Below the pieces are notes generated by a model that saw only the letters and a program-made list of their open reading frames with translations, had not been told where the DNA came from and searched no databases. Positions 10,701 to 22,203 of a DNA stretch of 64,000 nt are shown piece by piece. The translations under genes were made by a program, and so were the position numbers. Position 1 is the first letter of the stretch. Each line of letters opens with the position of its first letter. The stretch is from Coenobita brevimanus (Eukaryota; Arthropoda; Malacostraca; Decapoda; Coenobitidae), in assembly GCA_032717465.1 (NCBI GenBank), contig CM064713.1, positions 14,704,203 to 14,768,202 of the forward strand. The letters are read 5' to 3'.

Positions 10701-10940
10701 GTTTGGTTATATGGTTACCACCCAGCGCGGAAAATAGTTTCTTGGCTTACAGGAAACCATTTGGCTTGTCACTCAATGTAAAGCCACCTGTAAAGAAAAG
10801 CAAAGCAATAAGAAGTGAAAGGAAAGATGGGAGAAATAGGAAGAGAGGAGGGCAGGCACAGAAAAGGAATGATAAAGGCTAAGGAAGAAGTCGGCAGCAC
10901 TACATCAGGTGAGTGGATGATGGTTGCCACCACCTACCAC
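10701..10940 (-). mobile_element. SINE-D copy 1, 5' half
   Basis: Matches the 5' half of the SINE-D copies at 36268, 37625 and 60384, including ACCATTTGGCTTGTCACTCA and the closing CACCTACCAC. The tRNA-like half is absent. It abuts the mini RTE-A. Confidence 0.7.
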
Positions 10941-11019
10941 ATATATATACATACTGCATACTATCTATCTATTGCCAGACGCCTCAATCCCGTTCGGGGT
11001 GGCCACAAACAAATCGCCT

Positions 11020-12332
11020 TCACGTCGCCCTGTCCCCTGCCATTTCACTGCCCTGCTCCCAACTCACACCCCCCTCTCTCATATACCTCTCCACCCCATC
11101 CCTCCATCTCATGCTCGGCCTCCCCTTCCCTCTTCTCCCCTCCACCTCACTCACATACACTCTCTTCGTCAGTCTTTCACCCTCCATCCTCTCCACATGG
11201 CTAAACCACCTCAGTGTATTCCTCCTAACGCTTCCTATCACGTCCACATCCACACCACAACGCTCCTTTATATCCTCATTTGTCAGCCTGTCTCTCCATG
11301 TGACTCCACAGGCTCCTCTTAAATAACTCATTTCCACTGCTCTCACTCTTGACTTGTGTCCTTCCAGCAACGTCCAAGCTTCACTTCCATACGTTAGAGT
11401 TGGTATCACAATACTGTCATGTAGTAACTTTTTCACTTCCATGCTCACTTCCCTGTTTCTTATCACTGCTTTCAAAGAACCAGCAACCTTTCTTCCCTGC
11501 TGTACCCTTTCAAGCACTTCACCCTCCAAACCTCCATCCTTACTCATCACACTACCCAAGTACTTAAATGTACTCACATTTTCTAATTCCTCACCATCCA
11601 ACCTCGCTGTACATTCACTGACTTCACCTCTCTCAAAGACCATCACTTTACTCTTCCCTACATTCACCTTTAGATTCCGTTTCTTGCACACTCTCCCAAA
11701 CTCATCCACCAAGCCTTGCAGCTCCATTTCGTCTTCACTCAACAACACAGTATCATCTGCAAACAACAGTACAGGGAGTTTCCAAACACTACCCTCTCTC
11801 ACCAGGGCCACTCCAACATCCACTGTCCTACCTTGTACCTCTTTTATTACCCCATCCATGTACAGATTGAACAACCATGGAGACATGACACATCCCTGTT
11901 TCAACCCAACCTTCAAAGAGAAAAATTCACTCAGTTCACCATCCACATGCACTGCAGCCTTACCACCATCATACATACTCGTCACAGCATTCACCAACTT
12001 CCCATCTACTCCATATATTCTTAATACTTTCCATAATTCTTGTCTATCCACCCTGTATGCTTTCTCTAAATCCATGAAAGCTCCATACAACTTCTTTCCC
12101 TTCTCTAGAAACTTATCCACTAAAGATCTAAGAATGAATATCTGATCTACACAACCTCTTCCCTTCCTAAAGCCTCCCTGTTCTTCTCCAACTAATTCCT
12201 CTGTTCTTTCTCTAACTCTGTCAATAAGTATCCTACCATACACCTTTCCTATTATACTAAGAAGACATATGCCCCTATGATTACCACACACTTCTTTTTC
12301 CCCTTTTCCTTTGTACAAGGGAATAATTATAC
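11020..12332 (-). pseudogene. RTE-A reverse transcriptase, copy 4
   Basis: About 437 residues open in one frame. In order: PLYKGKGEKEVCGNHRGICLL of the fingers, GGFRKGRGCVDQIF, MDLEKAY with one Asp missing, LKQGCVMSPWLF, catalytic LLFADDTVLLSED, NVGKSKVM, FKYLGSVM thumb start and VERM near the C-terminus. The frame ends at a TGA where other copies have Trp, about 10 codons short. The upstream side is cut by Joc-B; the first residues of the long open frame come from Joc-B 5' sequence. Confidence 0.88.
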
Positions 12333-12335
12333 CTG

Positions 12336-15300
12336 GAGTAGACTGTAGCACCAGTCGAGCAGGGCAGTACTCCCGAGGTGGATGGAAAGCTGATGACAGG
12401 GAGTGCTGGAGCTCCCGTTTCATCAGCCCTCAGGGCTAGTTCCTGACCATCCTCCTTTGCTGAACTTTTTCAGTGTCTCAGTTACAGAGAGAGTAGGCCA
12501 GCATGCTCTCCAGTACAAATTTCTCTATCTTCACCAAACTACATGCACAGTACACACTACACTTCCTATTCAAAAATCAACGAAAATGGCGTCAATTCAC
12601 CCAGCCTCGGAGTCCCCGGGGGGGGGGGACCATAAATGCCCCCGCCATCTGCCCCTCTCCTGGTGACGACTCGAGGTGCCTGGAACCACTGTCTGACTCT
12701 CTTCTTCTTCTTCATTTCTGCAACATTCGCGGCCTTTCATCTAACTTTCGCTCTGTTGAGCACCACCTCTCCTCCTCTGAACCTCACCTTCTTTTTCTAA
12801 CGGAGACTCAGCTGTCTGAGGCAACTGACAGCAAACCCTTTTCTGTATCCTCCTACTTTCTCTATATTCATTTCAAAGCCAAAGGTGGCTGTTGTGTATA
12901 CATACGCAACGACTTATCTTGCTCTCGTGTTCCTGAACTTGATTCTTCTGAATTCTCCACACTCTGGCTTCGGCTTTCCTGTCATTCTCTGACTAAATAT
13001 ATCTGTGCTGTTTACTTATCCCCTAATTCTACTGACTATCAAAAATTCTTCGACTATCTTACTTCTACGATGGAACACATTCTGTCCATTTCTCCTTTCT
13101 CTGAAATCTCCATTCTTGGAGATTTCAATGTTCACCACCACCTTTGGCTCTCCTCTCCTTTCACGGATCCACCTGGTGAACAAGCCTACATCTTTTCTAT
13201 CCTTAATGACCTAGAGCAGCTTGTACAGCACCCTACCCGTATCCCTGACCGCCTTGGAGAGAGCTCCAACATACTTGACCTCTTCCTCACAACTAATCCT
13301 TCTGCTTACTCTGTTAATCTTTTCTCTCCGTTGGGCTCCTCCGATCACAACCTTATTACCTTAACTTGTCCTATCACTCCGGTACGGCCTGTGGACCCTC
13401 CAGGGAAACGTCGTCTGTGGCATTTTGGAGCTGCGGACTGGGAGGCCCTCAGGCAGTACTTCTTTGATTTTCCCTGGAATGATTATTGCTTCCATGGCCG
13501 TGAGCCATCTGAGTGTGCCTTGCGCATTACGGAGGTTATTCTCTCGGGCATGGAAGCATACATTCCTTTCTCATATCCTTTGACTAACGCAAGAAAGCCT
13601 TGGTTTAATCACGCTTGTTCTAATGCTGTCCGCAACAAGGAGAAGGCCTACAAAAGGTACCGGAGCCAACCCACCTCTGAATCACATAATGTTTATGTTT
13701 CTGCCCGGAATCGTGCTAAGTCTGTTCTTCGCTCTACTAAAAATAATTTCATCCATACAAAATGCTCTCAACTCTCCAACTCGAATTCTTCCCGCTCCTT
13801 CTGGCACCTTGCCAAAAATCTTTCTAAAACTTTATCTCATCATCCTTCCCTCCTCTTTTCTACTCTGATGGTTCTGTAGCTATTTCTTCTACTGATAAAG
13901 CAGATCTCTTTGCACAGACTTTCTCCTCCAATTCCACCTTAGACGATTCCGGTGCTGTTCCTCCATCACTTCCCCCCTCTGACTTCCTCATGGCTGACAT
14001 TAAAATTTCTTCAGTTGATGTATTTTCTGCCATCACTGGCCTCAGTACTAACAAGGCATATGGGCCTGATGGGGTCCCTCCTGTTGTTCTCAAGAACTGT
14101 GCTTCTGTGCTTACACCCTGCCTAGGCAAACTATTTCGCCTTTGTCTGTCAACTTGTACCTTTCCTTCTTGCTGGAAGTTTGCTCTCATTCAGCCAGTCC
14201 CAAAGAAGGGTGACCACCCCCAACCCTCCAACTATCGTCCAATTGCTTTAACGTCCTGTATTTCAAAAGTTTTCGAGTCAATTCTTAATAGAAAAATTTT
14301 AAGGCATCTTTCCTATCACAACCTTCTTCCCGATCGTCAGTATGGGTTCCGTCAGGGACGCTCCACTGGCGATCTTCTCACCTACCTTTCAGACTCCTGG
14401 TCATCCTCCTTTTGGGACTTTGGCGAAAGCTTTGCCATTGCACTTGACATCTCAAAGGCTTTCGATCGAGTCTGGCATAAATCTTTAATTTCCAAACTGC
14501 CCTCCTACGGTTTCTATCCTTCTATCTGTGCCTTCATCGCTAGCTTCCTTTCTGGTCGTTCTATAGCCGCTGTTGTAGACGGCCATCATTCTTCTCCTAG
14601 ATCTATCAACAGTGGTGTTCCTCAGGGCTCTGTCCTATCACCAACTCTCTTCCTTTTATTCATCAATGATCTTCTAAGCTGTACATCTAACCCTATCCAC
14701 TCATACGCTGATGACTCCACCCTTCACCTTTCCATTCGGTTCCCGCAACGCCCATCTCAACAGTTACTTCAAGAAACAAGGGATGAGGCTATGGCACACC
14801 TAATGTCTGACTTGGCTCATATCTCTGACTGGGGTAAAAATAATATGGTTGTCTTTAATGCATCTAAGGCTCAGTTCTTACACCTATCAACCCGACAAAA
14901 TCTTCCACAGGTATACCCACTAATGTTTAATAATATTCAGCTTAATCCTGCATCATCCTTGAACATGCTTGGGGTTTCATTTACTCGGGACTTATCTTGG
15001 AAAGATCATATTGCATCTCTTGTAAAATCTGCTTCCAAGAGATTGGGTGTGCTAAGCCGACTCCGCTCTTTCTTTACCCCTGCACAATTGTTGACTCTAT
15101 ACAGAGGTTTTATCCGCCCCTGTGTGGAGTACAACTCTCATGTGTGGGGAGGCTCCTCACATACAGCTCTTCTCAATAGGGTGAAGTCAAAGGCTTTTCG
15201 TCTCATTAACTCTCCTCCTCTTACTGACTCCCTTCAACCTCTGTCTCTTCGCTGCACTGTTGCATCTTCATCTCTTTTCTATCGCTACTTTAATGGTCAC

Positions 15301-15658
15301 TGCTCCTCTGAACTGTCTGCTTGCATTCCTCCACCTCTACGACGGGCGCATAGCACCCGTCTGGCAGCAAACTCTCATCCCTTTTCTGTCCAACTCTCTA
15401 ATGCAAGAGTTAACCGTTACTCCCAGTCTTTCATTTATGCAACAGGTCAGCTCTGGAACTGTCTCCCTCTGTCTGTATTTCCTGCTGCCTATGATCTCCA
15501 GTCTTTCAAACGTAGTGTGTCCAGGCATCTCAAAATGATCGGATCTTGAATTAGGCTCTCTATTGTATTTTGCTTTTCTCTTGGAGGGAACTGTTACTGC
15601 GGGCTCATGGCCTTTGGTTCCTTCTTCCTCGCATTAAAAAAAAAAAAAAAAAAAAAAA
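12336..15658 (+). mobile_element. Joc-B LINE copy 1, nearly intact, full length
   Basis: Starts GAGTAGACTGTAGCACC, the same first bases as the copy at 22204, and ends in a 23-bp poly(A). Inserted into RTE-A copy 4. Comparison with intact RTE-A shows loss of about 7-8 bp of target rather than a duplication. The single recognised ORF needs only two one-base shifts to read through. Very similar to copy 2, which implies recent activity. Confidence 0.93.
12585..15549 (+). pseudogene. Joc-B endonuclease plus reverse transcriptase, two frameshifts
   Basis: About 988 codons from ATG 12585, chosen because copy 2 reads through from the equivalent ATG. The endonuclease has [25 protein letters not shown] and SSDHNLI. 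The RT has YRPIALTSCISKVFE, GFRQGRSTGD, ALDISKAFDRVWHK, SGVPQGSVLSPTLF and the catalytic YADDSTLH. One extra G in an 11-G run at 12617-12627 and a one-base loss near 13828 break the frame. The second half (13990-15549) is fully open. No ORF1 was seen upstream. Confidence 0.9.
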
Positions 15659-16245
15659 TCCTCCGGGACTCTACCTTCCTCCCAGGCCAATCTGCACATT
15701 TTCCACATCCATTCTACTACTATCTCTCCTCCATACTTCAGCATTTCACCAAACACTCCATCAATTCCTGGGGCTTTCCCCGATTTAACTTTCTTCATTG
15801 CTTCCACAACTTCTATCCCACTGATTTCTTCCTGTCTTCTCACCTCCCTCCTTCTCCCAGCCATTCCCCAGCCACTTATACTCGCATTTCTTCCATCCTC
15901 TATGTTCAACAATTCCTTAAAGTGTTCTCTCCATCTGCTCACTTTTTCTCCCTTCTCTACTAGTAATTTACCATTTTTATCTTTCACTCCCCTGCTAACT
16001 TCACTTCCACCCTGTCTTACTCTTTTCACCTCTTTCCAGAACATTTTCTTACAGTCCCTCCAATTTACACTCAAGTTCCTTCCAAATTCCTCATCCGCTC
16101 TCTTCTTACTCTCACTTACTAATCTTTTCACCTCTCTCTTTCTTTCTACATATAGCTCTCTCTTCTGCCTCTCAACTTCTGCCACGCCCCAATTTCTCAT
16201 CCATTCATCGTATGCTTTCTTCTTTTGTGCAACAGCCTGTCTCAC
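15659..16245 (-). pseudogene. RTE-A linker region, copy 4
   Basis: Continuous frame through AVAQKKKAYDEWMR, VKRLVSESKKRADEEFGRNLSV, REHFKELLN and GKAPGIDGVFGEML. It joins the endonuclease segment through a TGG-to-TGA stop near 16253 and is cut by the Joc-B poly(A) at 15658. Confidence 0.85.
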
Positions 16246-16254
16246 CTCTTCATT

Positions 16255-17166
16255 TCACCACGCTGTTCCTTGAACACCCCTCCGTCTTCTCTTCATCCCA
16301 CAGACCACATCACATGCTGCATATATTTCTTCTGTAAATATCCTGCACAGACCTTCCATGTCCCCCATCTGCTCGAATTCATAATTGCCTAATCGTTCCT
16401 CCACTTCTCTCTTATACTCTGCCTTTTTCTCATCCTCTTGTAACCTTTCCACTCTCCTTACAAATACTCCTTCTTCCCGTCCTTCCCTTCTTCTATTTCT
16501 CAATCCTAATTGGACCTTGATTCTGGCCACCACCAAGTAGTGGTCAGACAGTCCACTCCCCCAACCTCTATACACTCTTGCATCCATTACGCATTTTTGC
16601 ATCCTTTCATCCACACACACATAATAAATCATTGCCTTCCTTTCATTCGGTTCACCACCCACCCTTCTCATCACTCGCCATGTATACCTGTGGATCATTT
16701 TGTGCCTGAAGAGGGTATTGGTTATCACCAACCCCCTCTCAGCACAAATGTCCACTAACGCATTGCCATTCTCATCTATCTCAGCAGGCACACCCCACTC
16801 ACCAACTATTCCATCCACCTTCACATTCCCTACTTTGCCATTCATATCACCGATCAAAAACACTCTCTCATTCCTTCCAAACTTTTCCATGCACACCTCC
16901 ACATTTGTCCAGAACTCATCTCTCACTCGACTTGCACGATCTTGCGTTGGCGCATACACACACACAATCGCACACATTTGTATTCCAACCTTCAATCTTA
17001 CCCACACAATCCTTGACCCAACTGATCCATACTCTCTTATGTTCTTCTTCCATCTTATACTCACAACTATATATACTCCTTCTTTTGCCCTCTCATTCTC
17101 ACCTACTCCTGCACATATACCCATACTCTCATTCTCCCACACTCTCACCTCTTCATTTCGTTTCAT
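16255..17166 (-). pseudogene. RTE-A AP endonuclease, copy 4
   Basis: About 300 residues open. YAPTQDRA, LIGDMNGKVGNV and SGLSDHYLVV carry the catalytic Asp/Asn and Asp-His. The N-terminal TWNVRG is missing because the copy is cut at 17236, and the TETKW region is shifted out of frame. Confidence 0.86.
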
Positions 17167-17236
17167 TTATTCCGCATACATCAACTTTCGCACCCTCAAG
17201 CACCTGGACAATCTCTCTCTCACCTCATCATTTGCA

Positions 17237-17477
17237 GGTAAGTGTGAATGGAAATTTGAGTGACAAGTTTTCCAAGAATGCTGGTGTGCACCAGGGGTCA
17301 GTTTTGAGCCCCTTGTTGTTTATCATGGTACTTGAGACCCTCTCATGTGACTTCAGAAATGGACTCTCGTGGGAGATGATGTATGTTAATGATCTGGTGT
17401 TGATTACAGACAATGAAAGGAAGATGGAGGAAAGAATTGCAAAGTGCAGAGATGGTATGAAACACAAGGGCTCAAAG
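17237..17477 (+). mobile_element. RTE-E RT fragment
   Basis: Short piece of the RTE-E reverse transcriptase palm (VSVNGNLSDKFSKNAGVHQGSVLSPLLF), corresponding to 43350-43590. The catalytic box reads YVNDLVL instead of YADDLVL. It abuts the truncated 5' end of RTE-A copy 4. Confidence 0.75.
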
Positions 17478-17479
17478 TC

Positions 17480-17532
17480 TATTCTATCTATCTATTGCCA
17501 GACACCTCAATCCCGTTTGGGGTGTCCACATA
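17480..17532 (-). mobile_element. RTE-A 3' tail fragment
   Basis: Only the last 50 bp of an RTE-A copy: (TATC)n then TTGCCAGACACCTCAATCCC on the plus strand. An extreme 5' truncation. Confidence 0.8.
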
Positions 17533-17553
17533 TTTATACAGTATATATATATA

Positions 17554-18615
17554 TATGGATGGGGTGATGAGAGAAGTAAACACATGAGTAATGGAGAGAA
17601 AAATGGTGTTGGTAATGAGTGGAATATCTCAAATCTGATATATGCTGATGATGAAGTACTGCTTGCTAATATCAGACGAGAGCTTGGTAAACTAGTGCAG
17701 AGTTTTGTTGCTGTCTGTGAGCGTCGTGCCTTAAGAGTAAATGTAGAAAGGAGTAAAGTGATGGTTACTGAGATAAAAGGTGACTCCCACTGTTACAGTG
17801 AATGGAGAGAGACTGGAATTAGTGAGAAAGTTCAAATACCTGGGTACAATGATCGAAAAGAGAGGAAAATGTGCAAAAGAAGTAGATGTGGAAAACAGAG
17901 TGACACAAAGAAGGAAAGTAGCTGGTGCTATGACAGCCTTGATAAGAAAGAGATGCTTGAGTGTTGCATCTGAGTGAGGCTTACACGAAGGAGTGTTAGT
18001 GCAAACCTTAACATCCAGGTGTGAGACTATGGTGTGGCATGAAGATGGGACTGTTGAGGAATGTGTATGGAATACAGAGAGTGGACAGGATCCAGAATAA
18101 TGTGATTCATGAAAAACGAGGTGTGAGGAAGTCTGTGGATACCACAATCGATGAGAGTGTATTGAGATGGTATGGTCATGTGGAGATAATGGATGACAAT
18201 AAAGTGTTGAAAAAAGTATCTCTGAGCAAATCTGGGGAACAAGGTAGGCCAAGAAGAAGATGGAGAGATAAGGTGAATGAGTGTGTGAGAAAGAGAGGTA
18301 TGGAAGTTGATAAGGCTAAGGGACTGACAAGAGATCAAGCTGGCTGGATGAATTTTGTGTGGAGAAGCATATGACAAGTGATTTGGCAGTCCTTTTTAAC
18401 GTGAAAGCTTTTGAACTGACTCGATCAGTTAGGTATATGTGAAGCTAGAGTACGTGATGGAAACCTCTCAGATGGAGTCAGGATTCCTTAGACTTGAGTG
18501 ATGAGTGAACGGAAGCATGGCCCATTGAACTGGGAAAACTTTGGCTATCTGGGCACTGCTACTCCTCACCCTGCCCTAGGGTGGGAAAGCAGGTATGGAT
18601 GATGATGATGATGTA
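17554..18615 (+). mobile_element. RTE-C LINE copy, 5'-truncated
   Basis: Sense copy of RTE-C covering the RT catalytic region to the 3' end, with about 240 bp of 3' UTR ending in (GATGAT)n. The coding part is broken in three frames. The left edge is a (TA)n run. Confidence 0.85.
17584..18374 (+). pseudogene. RTE-C reverse transcriptase C-terminal half, broken
   Basis: Contains ISNLIYADDEVLLAN with the catalytic Asp pair, RVNVERSKVMV, FKYLGTMIEKRG in a second frame, and LRWYGHVEIM plus GRPRRRWRDKVNECV in a third. Shifts occur near 17800 and 17975. Same architecture as the copies at 29241 and 51958. Confidence 0.85.
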
Positions 18616-18670
18616 CAGGCATTTCAGAGTGAATGAATAATGAATCTGTCTTTTATCTACTTATATATTT

Positions 18671-18706
<36 letters not shown>

Positions 18707-18894
18707 GCAAGATAGATGGAACCAAAGGCCAGGAGCCCACAAACCATTCCTTCCAAGAAAAAAACAAAAAACAATACAAAACAGAGCCAAATTCAAGATC
18801 CATTAATTTTGAGATGCCTGGACACACTGCGATTGAAAGACTGGAGATCACAGAAAGCAGGAAATACAAACAGCGGGACAGTTCCAGAGTTGAC

Positions 18895-19940
18895 CTATTG
18901 CATAAATGAAGGACTGGAAGTAACGGTTAACTCATGCATTAGAGAGTTGGACAGAAAAGGGATGAGAGTTTGTTGCTCGATAGGTGTTACGCGCCAGTCG
19001 AAGAGGTGGTGGGATGCAAGCAGACATTTCAAAGAAGCAGTGATCACGGAAGCAGCAACAGAAAAGAGATAAAGATGCAAAACTACGCCGAAGAGACAGA
19101 GGTTGAAGGGAGCCAGTAAAAGGAGGAGAGTTAATGAGACAAAAAGGCTTTGACTCCACCCTATTGAGAAGAGCTTTATGTGGGAAGCCTCCCCACACGA
19201 AAGTTGTACTCTACAAGGGCGAATAAAACCCGTGTATAAAGTCAACAACTGTGCAGGGGTAAAGAAGGTACAGAGTCAGCTTAGCTCTTCAATGCAGATT
19301 TTACAAGAGATGTAATATAATCTTTCCAAGATAAATTCCGAGAGAATGAAACCCAAAGTATGTTTAAGGATGATGCAGGATTAAGCTGGATATTATTAAA
19401 CATTAGTGGGTATTCTTCTGGAAGATTCTGATGGGTTGATAGGTGTAAGAACTGAGTCTTTGATGCATTACAAACAAAAAGATTACATTTACCCCAGTCA
19501 CAAATATGATCCAAGTCAGACATTAGGTATGCCACAGCCTCATCCCTAGTTTGCTGAAGTAAATGCTGAGATGGACGTTGCGGGAAATGAATGGAAGGTT
19601 GAAGGATGGAATCATCTACGTATTAGTGGATAGGATTAGATGTACAGCTCAGAAGGTCATTGATGAATAAAGGGAAGAGAGTTGGTGATAGGAGGGAGCC
19701 CTGAGGAACACCACTACTGATAGATCTAGAAGAATGGTGGCTGTCTACAACAGCAACTATTGAACGACCAGAAAGGAAGCAGCACATGAAGGCACAGATA
19801 GAAGGATAGAAACCATAAGAGGGCAGTTTGGAAATTAAATTTTTATGCCAGACTCCAGTGCTGGGCAGGTGCACAAACACTTGCGCAAAGCGCAATTGCG
19901 CACCCTTGCGCTCTGGTGATATTGTTTGCGCATTGCACAC
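18895..19940 (-). pseudogene. Joc-B RT C-terminal half, copy 3
   Basis: Frames hold LISKLPSYGFYPSICAF, SGVPQGSLLSPTLF, LNILWVSFSRNLSWKD and the C-terminal region up to the tail. Multiple shifts and stops. Codons upstream of 19855 belong to hAT-J, so the apparent N-terminus of the longest frame is not native. Confidence 0.8.
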
Positions 19941-20065
19941 CGCACGAGATCATGCGGAATTTTGCGCTTGCGCACATGAAAAGACAGGTGCGCAAGCGCA
20001 AACTTAGTTGAGCTTGCACAACTAAATTTGTGCTTGCGCACCTGCCCTGTGGACTGCGCACTGCG
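19875..20065. repeat. TTGCGC-rich subterminal array of hAT-J
   Basis: More than ten TTGCGC or GCGCAA motifs in about 190 bp, in both orientations. A similar cluster lies at 26350-26440 near the other end. In hAT elements such subterminal motifs can be transposase binding sites; that role here is inference. Confidence 0.6.
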
Positions 20066-20251
20066 CAATCCAAGGGACACGTGGTCTTCCAGCGGACACG
20101 TGGTCTTGGGAGCTTCCCGCATGGCTGGACAATGGATGGGGGAGGCTGGGGCGGGTCGCAAGGGTGGGGTTGGTGCCTGGTGGGGGGAGGCGGGAGGGAA
20201 GGGGGTAGTAGTATTTCTTAATGCTTCAACAAAGATAATGTATTTTAAATA

Positions 20252-21339
20252 CAGTAATCCCTCTAATATCCGAACGCCCAATATCCGAACATCCCCACTA
20301 ACCGGACATAATCCTCCTGGGATCCAATATTCCCAAAATGGGCCAAAAACCGCAAAAAATTAAAAAAAAATCTGACTTTTTTCCCTCCCATAATTTGAAA
20401 TTCCCGCCTGGCGCCAAACAGCTGTTACACCATGGTCCCTTCACCCCTTCCTTCCTCCCCCTCCCCCCTCCCCTGTCAGGTTGCCATTTGGTATTTTTCA
20501 TTACCAAGTGTGGGCCAATTTGGTAATGAAAAATTCGTTTGGTAATGAATTAGAATAATGCATTACCAAATGGATTTTTCACATGTATGAGGATACACAG
20601 GATGGAGATGGTGGATTGTTTGCTCTCTCTGATTAATCTGCTACCCTACATAGTGTGAAAATAATCATCATGGTGTTAGTTATAAGGAGAGTGATTACAT
20701 GTATTTCCACTTGTATATATAATTAGTGAAGAATATATGCTAGCTTTACGAATTTGGTAATGAAAAGTTATATTTGACAATGAAAGTTGAGGAGATTGGT
20801 AATGTGGCTGTTGCGATCTGGCAACTCTGTTACCCCACCATCATCAACAGTCACAGCTGAACTCCGATGGAGAGCAGATACTCATAACAGTGCAAGCCAC
20901 AGGTGCTTGTTTTTTGTGAATAAACAGTGAATAAACTGCAATACCTTGCCACTAGTACACACAGGAATTTACAGTGTTGTGCAGTGTTAAGAAATTAGAA
21001 TTTAGAGTGCAGAGGATTAACTGTGGACTGCAAACTGGCGGTTCAAACCAGTCCAAGAGCAAGGGACTTGTAAGTACCCAGAATGTTTAATATTGTATAA
21101 ACTCACCTCTAAAACCTCATTTTATGGTTCTTTTGCATTTATTTCAGTCTTTTATGTCCCTTATTGGTGTGATTTGGGTCTTAAATAGGTGCAATGCATG
21201 TCCAGAGGGAGTTGTATAGGTGTTTTTCAGAGTTAGGGTCCATAAGTACTAGTCCATAAGCTGGGGCCCAATATCCGGACAGGACCACTATCCGGACCTG
21301 CCTATGGCTCTACTGACCCGGATATTGGAGGGGTTACTG
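20252..21339 (+). mobile_element. Tig-G copy 1, short Tigger derivative
   Basis: A 1088-bp element flanked by TA, with ends CAGTAATCCCTCTAATATCC and, in reverse, CAGTAACCCCTCCAATATCC. The first 150 bp and last 400 bp match Tig-F, while the middle lacks transposase and is replaced by sequence with repeated TTGGTAATG. Intact, undivided copy. Confidence 0.9.
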
Positions 21340-21436
21340 TATTTTTTAAAATATTATTATTAGCAAATAATAATAAATATACATTATTTATTAAGATTAG
21401 CATATGCAATTCCTTACAAAAACCATTAAAACATAT

Positions 21437-21497
21437 TATTTAAATCAAATATCCACAGCCTAATAATTTATTAGGCTGTGGATATTTGATTTAAATA
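21437..21497. repeat. Perfect 30-bp inverted repeat with one-base centre
   Basis: Arms begin TATTTAAATCAAATATCCAC and pair perfectly across a single central T at 21467. Confidence 0.9.
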
Positions 21498-21587
21498 CTC
21501 TGTTTTCATGATTTTTTATTTTTTGTAACGAATTACATATGCTATTGTATATCTATATTGAATTATTAAATAAATTGTCTTGACAAG

Positions 21588-21590
<3 letters not shown>

Positions 21591-21636
<46 letters not shown>
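21591..21636. repeat. (AG)n microsatellite
   Basis: 46 bases of pure AG. Confidence 0.95.
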
Positions 21637-21638
<2 letters not shown>

Positions 21639-22203
21639 GATGATACAGTAATCACGTGATCTTTGCCAATGCCTTGGTAAATATAGGCTGTTTTTACCGG
21701 ACAATGACCTACTGTACCTCAGTCACCATGGGTGGTGGGCAGGTTGCTAATTTAGTAATTTATTTAATTATACCAATATATATTTTACAGTAATTCCCAC
21801 AAATATATGCAAATGATTTGCGCTAGTGCTTTGCAACATTGCACAAGCTAAATATTAGATTGCGCACTTGTGCAAATTACAAATAATAGAAAATAATAAT
21901 AATAAATAAAAGTAAGTAAGTAGGTATTCTGTATTATTTAAATACAGTAATCCCTCTAATATCCGAACGCCCAATATCTGAACATCCCCACTAACCGGAC
22001 ATAATCCTCCTAGGATCCAATATTCCCAAAATGGGCCAAAAACCGCAAAAAATTCGAAAAAATCTGACTTTTTTCCCTCCCATAGTTTGAAATTGCTGCC
22101 TGGCGCCGAACAGCTGTTACACCATGGTCCCTTCACCCCTTCCTTCCTCCCCCTCCCCCCTCCCCTGTCAGGGTTGCCATTTGGTATTTTTCATTACCAA
22201 GTG

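Larger units (their letters stand above)
10962..17236 (-). mobile_element. RTE-A LINE copy 4, split by Joc-B copy 1
   Basis: Two antisense RTE-A segments (10962-12335 and 15659-17236) are colinear and together give a nearly whole element. The 3' side has the GATA tail and the 5' side is cut within the first endonuclease codons. Joc-B inserted in the RT fingers region. Few disabling changes are seen: two TGG-to-TGA stops and an in-frame one-codon loss in the EKAYDRVDR segment. Its 5' edge joins an RTE-E fragment directly. Confidence 0.92.
21340..21944. other. hAT-J interior: palindrome, (AG)n, no gene
   Basis: AT-rich non-coding stretch. It contains a 61-nt palindrome and an (AG)n run. A 90-bp segment at 21790-21885 is repeated at 26325-26415. 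Confidence 0.6.

Noticed and set aside
11354..12145. 263-codon plus-strand frame
   Set aside because: Antisense shadow of the RTE-A reverse transcriptase, with the same kind of composition.
19843..20281. Open frames of 76-148 codons in hAT-J
   Set aside because: Cys/Ala-rich frames arise from the TTGCGC repeats and the GC-rich segment; no hAT transposase motif is seen.
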